From the NCBI RefSeq assembly GCF_002379085.1, contig NZ_NBZW01000009.1, positions 62,001-126,000 of the forward strand: DNA of 64,000 nucleotides, written 5' to 3'. Within the stretch, counting starts at the first letter, position 1; every line of letters starts with the position of its first letter. The notes beneath the pieces were generated by a model. That model had not been told where the DNA came from and ran no database searches. It was given only the letters and a program-made list of their open reading frames with translations. Source of the DNA: Polaromonas sp. AET17H-212. GTDB lineage: Bacteria > Pseudomonadota > Gammaproteobacteria > Burkholderiales > Burkholderiaceae_C. Shown here one piece after another: positions 15,624 through 24,767 of this stretch. The translations under genes were made by a program, and so were the position numbers.

Positions 15624-17621
15624 TCAGGCAGCGGTGACTTCGGCCAGCACCTGGTGGCGCTCGACCATGTCGCCGACCCGGCAGCGCAGGCTGCTCACGC
15701 TGCCTTCAAACGGCGCCGTGACGTGCAGTTCCATCTTCATCGATTCAAGCACGATCACGGTCTGGCCGACGGAGACCGTCTCGCCGACCGCCGCCTTGAC
15801 CGCGACCACCTTGCCCATCATCGGCGCGCCCAGTTGCCCGCTGGCCGCCGCGTCACCGGCGGCGCCGCCCAGATAGGGTTGCGCCGTTAACACGCTGCTG
15901 CCCAGCGCACTGGCGAGCTCGACCTGCCGCGCATCGCCCCGGATCGTCAGCTCCAGCGCCCGCCCGTCGCAATGCAACAGGGAGCGCCCGGCCGCCAGCG
16001 GCTGCAGCGAGGTGTTCACTTCCTGCTCGCCAATGACCAGGGTGCAGGCACCATGAACATCACGGGCCGAAAAGCGCACCGGCCACTCGGTCGCACCGAC
16101 CTTTAGCACCAGGGTCGGCTGGGGCGCGGCCTGAATTGGCCCACTGCTCAGGCGCCAGCCGGTAAAGTTGTCCCACAGGGTCCAGCAGCCCAGCGCGGGC
16201 GACTCGGCGCGCCGCTGCGCCAGCCAGTGCAGCGCCGCCGCCGCCAGGTGCTCCAGTGGAGGCGCCGCGGGGGCCAGCACGCCGCGCTGCGCATGGCGCT
16301 CGTCAATCAGGCGGGTGTGGAAAGTGGCATCGCGGGTTTCCGGCCATTCCAGCAGTTCCTGCAGGAACTCCAGGTTGGTGACCAGGCCGATCACCGTGCT
16401 CTCGCGCAATCCGGCCACCAGCGCCCGGCGCGCCGAGTCGCGATCGCTCGCGTGCGCGATGAGCTTGGCGATCATCGAATCATAGTGCGGCGAGATTTCG
16501 TCGCCGCTGTCCACGCCGGACTCGATGCGCACGCCCGCGCGCGAAAAATCGACCACCTGCAGCCGCCCGGTGGCCGGCAAAAAGCCCGCGGCGGCGTCTT
16601 CGGCGCACAGCCGGGCTTCGAAAGCGTGGCCGGTGCACTTCACGTCAGCCTGCGCCAGTGGCAAGCGGCCGGTGTCGGCAATGCGCAGTTGCAGCTCGAC
16701 CAGATCAAGGCCGGTCACTTCTTCGGTCACCGGGTGCTCGACCTGCAGGCGCGGATTGACCTCCAGGAAGTAGTGCTCCTCGCCCGTGACCACGAACTCC
16801 ACCGTGCCCAGGCCGCGGTAGTTCACGCCGGCGGCCAGCTTCACCGCATCGGCCAGAAGGGCGGCGCGCAGTTGGGGGCTCAGGCCGCTCGACGGCGCCT
16901 CTTCGATCACTTTTTGGTGGCGCCGCTGCAAGGTGCATTCGCGCTCGAACAGGTGAATGGCATGGCCCTGGCCGTCACCGGCCACCTGCACTTCCAGGTG
17001 GCGCACCTGCGGCAGGTAGCGCTCGACGATCAATTCGCCGTTGCCGAAAGATTTTTCCGCCTCCCGCATGGCACTCTCGATGCGTCCTTCCAGCCCGTCC
17101 AGCGTGTCGATCACCGCCATGCCGCGGCCGCCGCCGCCGGCCACGGCCTTGAGCAGCACCGGCAGCGTCATGCCGCGCACCAGATTCAACACCTCGGCCG
17201 GGTCGGTCATGCCGCTTTCGCTGCCGGGGATGACCGGCACGCCCAGGCGGGCCGCCTCGCGCTTGGCGCTGGCTTTGCCACCGACACGTTCGATGGTCTC
17301 GGCCCGGGGGCCGATGAAAGTGAGTCCGGCGGCTTCGAGCGCGCGCACGAAGTCCGCGTTCTCCGAAACGAAGCCATAGCCCGGGTGCACGGCGTCGGCG
17401 CCGACGCGCCGGGCCGCCGCGATGATGGCCTCGATGTTCAGATAACTTTCGCTCGGCGCGGCGCCCCCGAGTTCGACCGATTCACCGATTTCGCGCACAT
17501 GGCGGGCTAGACGGTCGGCACTGGAATGCACGGTGGCCACTTCCAGGCCGAGCTTGCGGCAGGTGCGGGCAATGCGGCAGGCGATCTCGCCGCGGTTGGC
17601 AATGAGGACTTTTTTAATCAT
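15624..17621 (-). CDS. acyl-CoA carboxylase alpha subunit (3-methylcrotonyl/geranyl-CoA type), biotin carboxylase-BCCP fusion
   Basis: 665-residue biotin-dependent carboxylase alpha subunit. The N-terminal biotin carboxylase starts KKVLIANRGEIACRI, with an ATP-grasp Gly-rich loop GGGGRGM near 160-166 and the EVNPRLQVEHPVTEE catalytic segment. A BT linker domain follows, then a C-terminal biotinyl domain with the lysine in LESMKMELH. The length matches LiuD/AtuF-type subunits. GGGAG-like ribosome-binding bases lie about 6 nt before the ATG at 17621. With the beta subunit upstream it should carboxylate a 3-methyl-branched 2-enoyl-CoA at the gamma methyl. Methylcrotonyl and geranyl specificity cannot be separated by eye. 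Confidence 0.93.
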   Translation of the reverse strand: MIKKVLIANRGEIACRIARTCRKLGLEVATVHSSADRLARHVREIGESVELGGAAPSESYLNIEAIIAAARRVGADAVHPGYGFVSENADFVRALEAAGLTFIGPRAETIERVGGKASAKREAARLGVPVIPGSESGMTDPAEVLNLVRGMTLPVLLKAVAGGGGRGMAVIDTLDGLEGRIESAMREAEKSFGNGELIVERYLPQVRHLEVQVAGDGQGHAIHLFERECTLQRRHQKVIEEAPSSGLSPQLRAALLADAVKLAAGVNYRGLGTVEFVVTGEEHYFLEVNPRLQVEHPVTEEVTGLDLVELQLRIADTGRLPLAQADVKCTGHAFEARLCAEDAAAGFLPATGRLQVVDFSRAGVRIESGVDSGDEISPHYDSMIAKLIAHASDRDSARRALVAGLRESTVIGLVTNLEFLQELLEWPETRDATFHTRLIDERHAQRGVLAPAAPPLEHLAAAALHWLAQRRAESPALGCWTLWDNFTGWRLSSGPIQAAPQPTLVLKVGATEWPVRFSARDVHGACTLVIGEQEVNTSLQPLAAGRSLLHCDGRALELTIRGDARQVELASALGSSVLTAQPYLGGAAGDAAASGQLGAPMMGKVVAVKAAVGETVSVGQTVIVLESMKMELHVTAPFEGSVSSLRCRVGDMVERHQVLAEVTAA

Positions 17622-17687
17622 GTCCGACTCCCGCGGCGAATTGGATCATCAAGACGGTAAGGATGCGTTGCATGGCTGGCGTCCTGG

Positions 17688-19295
17688 TTAGAAACGGAAG
17701 ACACCGAACGGCGTCGGTTTGGCGGCAGTACGGGATGCGAGGTCGAGCAGCAGCCCCATGGCGTCGCGTGTTTCCACCGGATCGATGATGCCGTCCACCC
17801 ACAAATTCGAGGAGAAGTTTTTCGCCGGCTGGAAGTCTTCGTAAATCTTGCGCACCGGGGCCTTGAACGCCTCTTCTTCCTCGGGCGTCCACTCTTTTCC
17901 CTCGGTCTTGTTGATCTGTTTGCGCACCAGCGCCATCACAGTGGCGGCCTGATCCGGACCCATGATGGCCGCGCGGCCGGTCGGCCAGGCAAACATCGCG
18001 GTCGGATTGAACGGGCGGCCGCACATCGCCAGGTAGCCGGCGCCGTAAGAGGCGCCCATGATGATGGTGTACTTGGGCACGTTGGCCGACGCCATGGCCG
18101 TGATCATCTTGGCGCCGGCCTTGGCGATGCCGGCCTGCTCGGCGGCGCGCCCGACCATGAAACCGGTCACATCGGCCATGAACAGCAGCGGGATGTCGCG
18201 CTGGCAGCACAAATCAATGAAGTGCGCCGCCTTCATCGCGCTGTCCGGGAACAGCACGCCCTGGTTGGCCAGGATGCCGACCTCGTGGCCATGGATGCGC
18301 GCAAAGCCGGTCAGCAGGGTGTCGCCGTACATCGGCTTGAATTCCTGAAACCGGCTGTCGTCGACAAAACGCGCCAGAATCTCGCGCGTGTCGGTCGGAA
18401 TCTTGGTGTCGCGGCTGATGATGCCGTAAATCTCGCGCGGATCGAAGCGCGGCGGCAGCGACGGCTGGCGCGTCCAGCGTGGCTTGGGCTGCTCGCCCAG
18501 GTCCCGTACGATTTCACGCGTGATGGCCAGCGCGTGGCGGTCATCTTCGGCGATGTGGTCGGTGACGCCGCTGACACTGCAGTGCATCTTGGCGCCGCCC
18601 AGCGACTCGGCATCCACCGTCTCGCCGGTGGCGGCAAAGGTCAGCTCGGGACCGCCGAGGTACATATAGCCCTGCTCCTTAACAATCACCGCCTCGTCGC
18701 ACAGCGCCGGGATGTAGGCGCCACCCGCCGTGCAGGGGCCCATCACCACGGCAATCTGCTGGATGCCTTCGGCCGACATGCGAACCTGGTTGTTGAAAAT
18801 GCTGCCGAACTGCCCCACATCGGGAAAGATGTTGGCCATTTCCGGCAGGAAGGCGCCACCACTGTCCACCAGCGTGATGCAGGGCAAGCGGTGTGCCCAG
18901 GCAATCTGCTGCGCCCGCACATGCTTCTTGCAGGTCATGCCGTAGTAGGTGCCGCCCTTCACGGTGGCGTCGTTGGCGATGATCATGCACGCTCGACCCT
19001 GCACCAGGCCGATGCCGGTGATGATGCTGGCGCCCGGCGGCACGCCGTCGTACATGCCTTCGCCGGCCAGCATGCCGACCTCCAGGAAAGGCGAACCCGG
19101 ATCGAGCAGCACTTCGACGCGATGCCGCGGCAGGATCTTGTTGCGCGCCAGGTGTTTTTCCCGCGCTTTCAGGGGGCCACCGGCCAGCGCCTGTTGGCGA
19201 CGACTCTGCAGGTTCGCGATCACGGCCTCGTAGGCTTGGCGGTTGAGCCGAAACTCGTCGTCAGAAGTCGACACACGTGAAGAAAGAATGGTCAT
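17688..19295 (-). CDS. acyl-CoA carboxylase beta (carboxyltransferase) subunit, MCC/GCC type
   Basis: 535-residue carboxyltransferase with tandem crotonase-like halves. The N-half has VDSGGAFLPEM and MGPCTAGGAYIPALCDE; the C-half has NQGVLFPDSAMKAAHFI, FMADVTGFMVGR and GASYGAGYLAMCGR. It ends in the FGVFRF tail common to this family. It is the partner of the alpha subunit 66 nt downstream. In leucine or acyclic terpene breakdown this complex carboxylates methylcrotonyl-CoA or geranyl-CoA. A second, clearly different beta subunit is encoded at 54839-56437, so the island carries two carboxylases. Confidence 0.93.
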   Translation of the reverse strand: MTILSSRVSTSDDEFRLNRQAYEAVIANLQSRRQQALAGGPLKAREKHLARNKILPRHRVEVLLDPGSPFLEVGMLAGEGMYDGVPPGASIITGIGLVQGRACMIIANDATVKGGTYYGMTCKKHVRAQQIAWAHRLPCITLVDSGGAFLPEMANIFPDVGQFGSIFNNQVRMSAEGIQQIAVVMGPCTAGGAYIPALCDEAVIVKEQGYMYLGGPELTFAATGETVDAESLGGAKMHCSVSGVTDHIAEDDRHALAITREIVRDLGEQPKPRWTRQPSLPPRFDPREIYGIISRDTKIPTDTREILARFVDDSRFQEFKPMYGDTLLTGFARIHGHEVGILANQGVLFPDSAMKAAHFIDLCCQRDIPLLFMADVTGFMVGRAAEQAGIAKAGAKMITAMASANVPKYTIIMGASYGAGYLAMCGRPFNPTAMFAWPTGRAAIMGPDQAATVMALVRKQINKTEGKEWTPEEEEAFKAPVRKIYEDFQPAKNFSSNLWVDGIIDPVETRDAMGLLLDLASRTAAKPTPFGVFRF

Positions 19296-19326
19296 AGTCG
19301 CTCTTGCGTCGGTTCGTAAAAAAGTA

Positions 19327-20118
19327 TCAGGGCTTGAACACGGGGGTGCGGCGGGCTTCGAACGCCGCCAGGCCCTCGCTGACGTCGTCGTCCATCAGGG
19401 CGGCACTGGCCAGGTCTTCTTCCAGCTGGAGGCCGACCTCCAATGAGCCCTCCATGCCCTGGCGCGCCAGGCGCTTCATGGTCGCCATGCCGATGCGGCT
19501 GCGCGTGGCGATCTTGGTGCAGTACGCCAGCGCCTCTTCGTGCAGCTTGTCGGGCTCGACCACGTAATTGACCAAGCCCCACTGTTCGGCAGTGGCGGCA
19601 TCGATCCAGCGCGCCGAGAAAAACATGTCCAAGCCGCGGCGCAGGCCAACGATGCGCGCAAAGCGCTGGCTGCCGCCCCAGCCGGGAATCAGGCCGAACT
19701 GGGCATGCTGGTCGCCAAAGCGCGCGTCCCTGGCCGCAAAGATGATGTCGCAGGCCAGCATCAGTTCACTGCCACCGGCCAGGGTCAGGCCCTGGCAGGC
19801 CGCCACCACCGGCAGATCGCTGCGCTCCAGGCGCTTGAGCACGCTGTGGCCATAGCTGATGAACTGCTTGAGTTTGGCCGGGTCAGCGCGCAGCAACTTC
19901 ACCTCGTCGAGGTCGGCGCCGGTGCAGAAATGCTTGCCTTGCGAGCGGATCAAGATGGCGCGCACACCGGAGCCGGGTTTCTCGAATTCGTCAACCGCCG
20001 CCTCGATGCCCGCATGAACGGACATCGACAGACAATTGAATTTCTCGGGGCGTGCCAACTCGATGATGCCGACCGCACCGGAACAAGTGACGACGACAGG
20101 AGGGGGAACCTGACTCAT
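19327..20118 (-). CDS. enoyl-CoA hydratase/isomerase family protein (candidate cyclic enoyl-CoA hydratase)
   Basis: 263-residue crotonase-fold protein starting at the ATG at 20118, which overlaps the stop of the AliB-like gene (20115-20118). FCTGADLDEVK marks the oxyanion hole. The first catalytic Glu is kept in LAGGSELMLACD, while the second Glu region reads GDQHAQFGLIPGWGG with no Glu. By position it may serve the role of BadK, hydrating a cyclohex-1-ene-carboxyl-CoA made by the AliB-like enzyme. The missing second Glu makes isomerase or other chemistry possible. Downstream is the carboxylase beta gene after 31 nt. Confidence 0.87.
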   Translation of the reverse strand: MSQVPPPVVVTCSGAVGIIELARPEKFNCLSMSVHAGIEAAVDEFEKPGSGVRAILIRSQGKHFCTGADLDEVKLLRADPAKLKQFISYGHSVLKRLERSDLPVVAACQGLTLAGGSELMLACDIIFAARDARFGDQHAQFGLIPGWGGSQRFARIVGLRRGLDMFFSARWIDAATAEQWGLVNYVVEPDKLHEEALAYCTKIATRSRIGMATMKRLARQGMEGSLEVGLQLEEDLASAALMDDDVSEGLAAFEARRTPVFKP

Positions 20119-21281
20119 TTCTTGCTCTCCTTGGCATACTGCACGGCGGCGCGGCCCACGCGCTCGCGGGCAACGATCAGCTTCATGATTTGCGCCGTGC
20201 CGTCGCCGATTTCCAGGCCCATCACATCGCGCAGGCGCTGCTGGTGCGGCAGGTCCATCGACCAGCCGTAGTGACCAAACGTGAGCAGGCACTGGTGGAT
20301 CGTGTCAAACGCCGTTTTGGGGCCCATCCACTTGACCATGGCGGCTTCCGCGGTGTGCGGCTGGCCGGCGTCGCGCAAGGCCAGACCGTGGTAACAAAGC
20401 TGGCGGCAGGCGGCGATCAGGGTCTCGAATTCGACAATCGGAAAACTCACGCCCTGGTACTGCGCCAGCGGTGCACCAAAGGTGTGACGCTCCTTCACGT
20501 ACTCCCAGGTCTCGTCGATCGACGCCTGCGCGGCGGCCACGCATTGGAGCGCGATCAGGATGCGGCTGAAGTCAAAGCCCTGCATCACCTGCGTGAAGCC
20601 CTTGCCCTCCGCGCCCAGCCGGTTCTCGACCGGCACCCGCACGTCGTCGAAAAACACCGAGCCACGGCCGATGATCTTGCTGCCGACGTCGTTGAAGCGC
20701 GTGCGCTGCACGCCTTTCTGGTTCAGGTCCACCAGGAACGCGCTGATGCCGCGCGCGCCCTCCTCGGGCTTGCCGGTGCGCGCGAACAACACAATGGCAT
20801 CGGCCTGATCGGCAAAGGTGATAGAGGTCTTCTCGCCGGAAAGCACGTACTCGTCGCCAACGCGACGCGCCTTGAGTTGCAGATTGGCGGCATCCGAGCC
20901 GCCCCGCGGTTCGGTCAAACCCAGAGCGACGATGGCCTCGCCCGCCACGATCCGGCTGTTCCAGGTGCGCGCCAGCTCGGGGGACGCATTGGCATGAATG
21001 ATGGCACCCATCAGCGAACTGAGCAACTGCATGTAGCTGACGTTGAAGTCGCCATAGGCAATTTCCTCGGTGATGATGCCGGCCGTGACACCACTCAAGC
21101 CCAAGCCGCCATATTCCTCGGGCAGATCAACGCCGATCAGACCGAGTGAACCCATTTCCTTGAACAGCGCACGGTCGATGCCCGGTTGCGATTCGCGCTT
21201 CTGGTAATCGGGCCTGAGCCTCTCTCTCGCAAAGCGGCGCGCCACGTCACGCAGCGCAATCTGGTCGTCATCGAACATCAT
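20115..21281 (-). CDS. aliB: acyl-CoA dehydrogenase, cyclohexanecarboxyl-CoA dehydrogenase-like (AliB type)
   Basis: 388-residue ACAD. The start at 21281 has an excellent AAGGAGG about 8 nt upstream; a longer frame to 21401 lacks one. The segments RRFARERLRPDYQKRE, GVTAGIITEEIAYGDFNVSYMQLL, LTEPRGGSDAA and LEIGDGTAQIMK match the group annotated as cyclohexanecarboxyl-CoA dehydrogenase, as far as I can recall it. Asp stands at the late catalytic position (GDGTAQ). It is the first gene of the 15-kb leftward operon and is divergent from fadH. An operator half-site and a 12-bp palindrome lie in its promoter region. The expected reaction is ring desaturation of an alicyclic acyl-CoA to the 1-ene. 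Confidence 0.83.
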   Translation of the reverse strand: MMFDDDQIALRDVARRFARERLRPDYQKRESQPGIDRALFKEMGSLGLIGVDLPEEYGGLGLSGVTAGIITEEIAYGDFNVSYMQLLSSLMGAIIHANASPELARTWNSRIVAGEAIVALGLTEPRGGSDAANLQLKARRVGDEYVLSGEKTSITFADQADAIVLFARTGKPEEGARGISAFLVDLNQKGVQRTRFNDVGSKIIGRGSVFFDDVRVPVENRLGAEGKGFTQVMQGFDFSRILIALQCVAAAQASIDETWEYVKERHTFGAPLAQYQGVSFPIVEFETLIAACRQLCYHGLALRDAGQPHTAEAAMVKWMGPKTAFDTIHQCLLTFGHYGWSMDLPHQQRLRDVMGLEIGDGTAQIMKLIVARERVGRAAVQYAKESKK

Positions 21282-21389
21282 GGGTAATACCTCCTTGCTG
21301 ACTGTTGTCGAAATCGCCGCCTGCATCACACCGTCAATCCGGACGAAGAATTTGAGGTGCTCGCCAATTGCATGGCTGGTCGACGCCGT

Positions 21390-21401
21390 ATGATATATCA
21401 T
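21390..21401. promoter_or_regulatory. perfect 12-bp palindrome in the aliB-like/fadH divergent region
   Basis: ATGATATATCAT is its own reverse complement. It sits about 110 nt upstream of the aliB-like start and 40 nt upstream of the fadH start, next to the TetR half-site. It could be an operator for a second regulator or simply contain the A/T-rich -10 region (TGATAT on the minus strand) of the leftward promoter. Confidence 0.45.
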
Positions 21402-21404
21402 CGA

Positions 21405-21420
21405 ACAGGTGTTAGTTAGA
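21405..21420. promoter_or_regulatory. putative TetR operator half-site, aliB-like/fadH promoter
   Basis: On the minus strand this reads TCTAACTAACACCTGT. Its first eight bases match the half CCTAACTA of the sites at 32363, 39636 and 44615 with one change; the other half is not conserved. A possible minus-strand -10 (TGATAT) begins about 4-5 nt further on, the same geometry as at the two best sites. The call is weaker than for the full palindromes. Confidence 0.45.
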
Positions 21421-21440
21421 TTTTCAAGGAAACTTTCTCG

Positions 21441-23489
21441 ATGTCCACCGAAGCTACTGTTTTCTTTCCGACGCTACTCTCCACCCTGAAGGTCGGCGCG
21501 CACACCCTTGGCAACCGGACGCTGATGGGCTCGATGCACACACGTCTGGAGTCGCTGGACCGCTCCATCGACCGGCTGTCCCTGTTCTATGCCGAGCGGG
21601 CACGCGGTGGTGCGGGCCTGATCGTCACCGGCGGCTATGCCCCCTGCCAGGATGGCCTGCTGGATGAAACCGGCCCCCTGCTTGTCACGACGGAGCAGGC
21701 CGATGCGCTCAAACCGATTCCGCAGGCGGTGCATGCCGAGGGCGGCAAGATCATTCTGCAAATCCTGCATACAGGCCGCTACGCAAAAGTCGCCAGGCCC
21801 GTCGGAGCCTCCGAAATTCCCTCTCCCATCAACCCGCGCGCGCCGCGCGCCCTGAGCACGGCCGAAGTCTGGCAAACGATTGAGGACTATGTGCGCTGCG
21901 CCGAACTCGCGCAACGCGCCGGCTTCGATGGCGTCGAGATCATGGGCTCGGAGGGCTACCTGCTCAACCAGTTCACCGTCACGCGCACCAACAAGCGCGG
22001 CGACGAATTTGGCGGCAGCATGGAAAACCGCCATCGCCTGCCGGTGGAGATCGTTCGTCGCACGCGTGCCCGGGTGGGTCCAGAGTTTCTGCTGATGTTC
22101 CGGGTCTCGGCGCTTGATCTGGTCGAGGGCGGCGCCCCGGCTGACGAAATCGCCCATCTCGCCCAGGCGGTGCAGGCTGCTGGCGCCGATATTATTAACA
22201 CCGGCATCGGCTGGCACGAAGCCCGCATCCCGACCATTGCCTACGTTGTACCGCGTGCCGCCTGGCGCTTCGCCGCGGCCCGCATCAAAAAAGCGGTGAC
22301 GATTCCCGTCATCGTCTCCAACCGCATCAACACCCCGGAAGTGGCCGAAGACATTCTGGCCAGCGGCGACGCCGACATGGTGTCGATGGCCCGCCCCTTC
22401 CTGGCCGACGCCGACTTCGTGCGCAAGGCGGCCGAGGGTCGCGCCGACGAGATCAACACCTGCATCGCCTGCAACCAGGCCTGTCTCGACTACATCTTCT
22501 CCGAGCGCCCGGCCACCTGCCTGGTCAACCCGCGCGCCGGGCGTGAGCTGGAGTTTTCACTATTGCCGCCACGGGCCGTGCCGCGCACGGTGGCGGTGAT
22601 CGGCGCCGGCGCGGCCGGGTTGGCCTGCGCGCTGACCGCCGCCGAGCGCGGCCACGCGGTCACCCTGTTCGAAGCCGGTCCCGAGATCGGCGGCCAGTTG
22701 AACCTGGCCCGGGCCGTGCCGGGCAAGCAGGAGTTCAATGAACTGCTGCGCTACTTCAAGCAAGGCGTGGCGCGGCATGGCGTGACGCTCAAGCTCAATA
22801 CCCGGGCGGATGCCCCCGCTCTCGTCAACGGCCACTACGACCGCATCGTGGTGGCCACCGGCGTGCGCCCGCGCACGCCGCAGATCCCGGGCATAGCTCA
22901 CCCGAAAGTGGTGAGCTATGCCGACCTGCTGTCGGGCCGGGCACAGGCCGGCCGCAAGGTGGCCGTGATCGGCGCCGGCGGCATCGGCTTCGACGTGGCA
23001 ACGTTCCTGCTGCACGAAACGCCGCCCGATGGCCCCCGGCCGCAGACGGTCGCGCAGTTTCAGTCCGAATGGGGTGTCGACACCTCGCCCACAGCCGCAG
23101 GCGGCCTCAAACCGATGCAGTCCGTCAGCTCGCCACGCGAAGTCACCCTGTTGCAGCGCAAGCCGGAAAAACCCGGGCGCAGCCTGGGCATGACCACCGG
23201 CTGGGCGATCAAGGCCGAGCTGGCGCGGCGCGGCCTGCGCACGCTCTCGGGCTGCAGCTATGAACGCATCGACGACGCCGGATTGCATCTGAGCGTCAAC
23301 GGCGTGCCACAGACGCTGGAGGTGGACACCATCGTCCTGTGCGCCGGTCAGGACAGCGAGAACGCATTGCTTGCCGAACTGCGCGCGCTCGGCCTCACGC
23401 CCGATCTGATCGGCGGGGCCGAGCTGGCCACCGAACTCGATGCCTTGCGCGCCATTGACCAGGGCACGCGCCTCGGTCTGGCCCTCTGA
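21441..23489 (+). CDS. fadH: 2,4-dienoyl-CoA reductase (NADPH), FadH family
   Basis: 682-residue multidomain flavoprotein closely resembling E. coli FadH along its length. An N-terminal Old Yellow Enzyme-type FMN barrel has MGSMHT, ILHTGRYAK, a catalytic Tyr in MGSEGYLLNQF and a His in NTGIGWHEARIPT. A 4Fe-4S cluster follows, with Cys residues in CIACNQACLDYIF and TCLVNPRAG. Then come FAD/NADPH domains (GAGAAGLACAL, GAGGIGFDVA) and a CAGQDSENAL C-terminus. It reduces conjugated dienoyl-CoA esters so that beta-oxidation of unsaturated chains can proceed. It heads the rightward operon and shares its upstream region with the aliB-like gene. Confidence 0.93.
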   Translation: MSTEATVFFPTLLSTLKVGAHTLGNRTLMGSMHTRLESLDRSIDRLSLFYAERARGGAGLIVTGGYAPCQDGLLDETGPLLVTTEQADALKPIPQAVHAEGGKIILQILHTGRYAKVARPVGASEIPSPINPRAPRALSTAEVWQTIEDYVRCAELAQRAGFDGVEIMGSEGYLLNQFTVTRTNKRGDEFGGSMENRHRLPVEIVRRTRARVGPEFLLMFRVSALDLVEGGAPADEIAHLAQAVQAAGADIINTGIGWHEARIPTIAYVVPRAAWRFAAARIKKAVTIPVIVSNRINTPEVAEDILASGDADMVSMARPFLADADFVRKAAEGRADEINTCIACNQACLDYIFSERPATCLVNPRAGRELEFSLLPPRAVPRTVAVIGAGAAGLACALTAAERGHAVTLFEAGPEIGGQLNLARAVPGKQEFNELLRYFKQGVARHGVTLKLNTRADAPALVNGHYDRIVVATGVRPRTPQIPGIAHPKVVSYADLLSGRAQAGRKVAVIGAGGIGFDVATFLLHETPPDGPRPQTVAQFQSEWGVDTSPTAAGGLKPMQSVSSPREVTLLQRKPEKPGRSLGMTTGWAIKAELARRGLRTLSGCSYERIDDAGLHLSVNGVPQTLEVDTIVLCAGQDSENALLAELRALGLTPDLIGGAELATELDALRAIDQGTRLGLAL

Positions 23490-23507
23490 ACCCACTCGAG
23501 CATCCCC

Positions 23508-24674
23508 ATGGATTTCACACCCAACCCAGAGCACGAATCCATCCGCGAGGCCATCGGTAAAATCTGCGCCCGCTTCGACGACGGCTACTGGCTCGAACGC
23601 GACAGGGTTGGCGGCTTTCCGCACGAGCTGCACCGCGCCCTGGCCGATGGCGGCTGGCTCGGCATTTGCCTGCCGCAGGAATATGGCGGCGGCGGGCTGG
23701 GCATCAGTGAAGCCACCGTGATGATGCAGGCCATCTCGCAGTCGGGCGCCGGGCTGTCGGGCGCATCGGCGGTGCACATGAACATTTTCGGCCTGCAGCC
23801 GGTGGCCGTGTTCGGCAACGAGGCGCAGAAACGCCGCATGCTGCCGCCGCTGATCCAGGGCAAGGAAAAAGCCTGCTTCGCCGTCACCGAGCCCAACACC
23901 GGGCTGAACACGACCCGTCTGAAAACCCGAGCCGAACGGGCAGGCGACCACTATGTGCTGTCCGGCCAGAAGGTCTGGATCTCGACCGCCCAGGTGGCCG
24001 AGAAGATGCTCATTCTGGCGCGCACCACGCCGATCGAGGACTGCAAGAAACCGACCTTCGGCCTGAGCCTGTTCTACACCGACCTGGACCGCCGTTTTGT
24101 CGAGGTGCGTGAAATCGACAAGATGGGGCGCAAGGCGGTGGATTCGAACCAGGTCTTCATCGACGGGCTGCGGGTGCCGCTGGAAGACCGCATTGGTGAA
24201 GAGGGGCGCGGCTTCGAATACATCCTGCATGGCATGAACCCCGAACGGGTGCTGATCGCCGGCGAAGCGGTCGGCCTGGGCCGCAAGGCGCTGGAAGTGG
24301 CCGTCAAGTACGCCGGTGAACGCGTGGTCTTTGACCGGCCCATCGGGCAGAACCAGTCGATCCAGCATCCGCTGGCGCAATCATGGATGGAGCTTGAGGC
24401 CGCCGAGATGATGGCGATGCGCGCGGCCTGGAAATACGACAATGGCCTGCCCTGCGGCGCCGATGCCAATGCCGCCAAGTACATGGCGGCCGAGGCCGGT
24501 TTCAACGCCTGCCAGCGCGCCATGGCCACGCTCGGCGGTTATGGCTACGCGAAGGAGTACCACGTCGAACGCTACCTGCGCGAAATGATGATCCCGCGCG
24601 TTGCGCCGATCAGCCCGCAACTCATCCTGTGCTTCATCGCCGAGAAGGTGCTGGGCCTGCCCAAATCCTATTGA
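23508..24674 (+). CDS. acyl-CoA dehydrogenase (388 aa, paralogue of the gene at 29934)
   Basis: 388-residue ACAD starting 19 nt after fadH. VTEPNTGLNTTR stands in the flavin-binding signature, so the usual AGSD is changed to TGLN. The helix G segment HGMNPERVLIAGEAVG carries the isovaleryl-type Glu. The protein ends KVLGLPKSY, nearly the same ending as the ACAD at 29934 (VMGLPRSY), and both are 388 residues, so the two are paralogues within one operon. The Gly-to-Asn style change in the signature is unusual and might tune substrate choice. It is probably electron-coupled to ETF like the others. Confidence 0.9.
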   Translation: MDFTPNPEHESIREAIGKICARFDDGYWLERDRVGGFPHELHRALADGGWLGICLPQEYGGGGLGISEATVMMQAISQSGAGLSGASAVHMNIFGLQPVAVFGNEAQKRRMLPPLIQGKEKACFAVTEPNTGLNTTRLKTRAERAGDHYVLSGQKVWISTAQVAEKMLILARTTPIEDCKKPTFGLSLFYTDLDRRFVEVREIDKMGRKAVDSNQVFIDGLRVPLEDRIGEEGRGFEYILHGMNPERVLIAGEAVGLGRKALEVAVKYAGERVVFDRPIGQNQSIQHPLAQSWMELEAAEMMAMRAAWKYDNGLPCGADANAAKYMAAEAGFNACQRAMATLGGYGYAKEYHVERYLREMMIPRVAPISPQLILCFIAEKVLGLPKSY

Positions 24675-24767
24675 CATTCACGAGCCCACGACCGATTTTC
24701 TTTCTGCCAAGGCCAGCAATGCCCTCGTCAATACCCTCTTTTAACCCATGACACCACCCACCCCATC

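Noticed and set aside
12509..19295. Plain leucine (liu) operon
   Set aside because: The set resembles liu, but the HMG-lyase has altered catalytic acids and the genes are joined to an AliB-like ACAD, hydrolases and a transglutaminase-like protein; leucine breakdown alone does not explain the operon.
22560..24380. 606-codon minus-strand frame opposite fadH and the next ACAD
   Set aside because: It spans two well-supported plus-strand genes and their junction; no recognisable fold.
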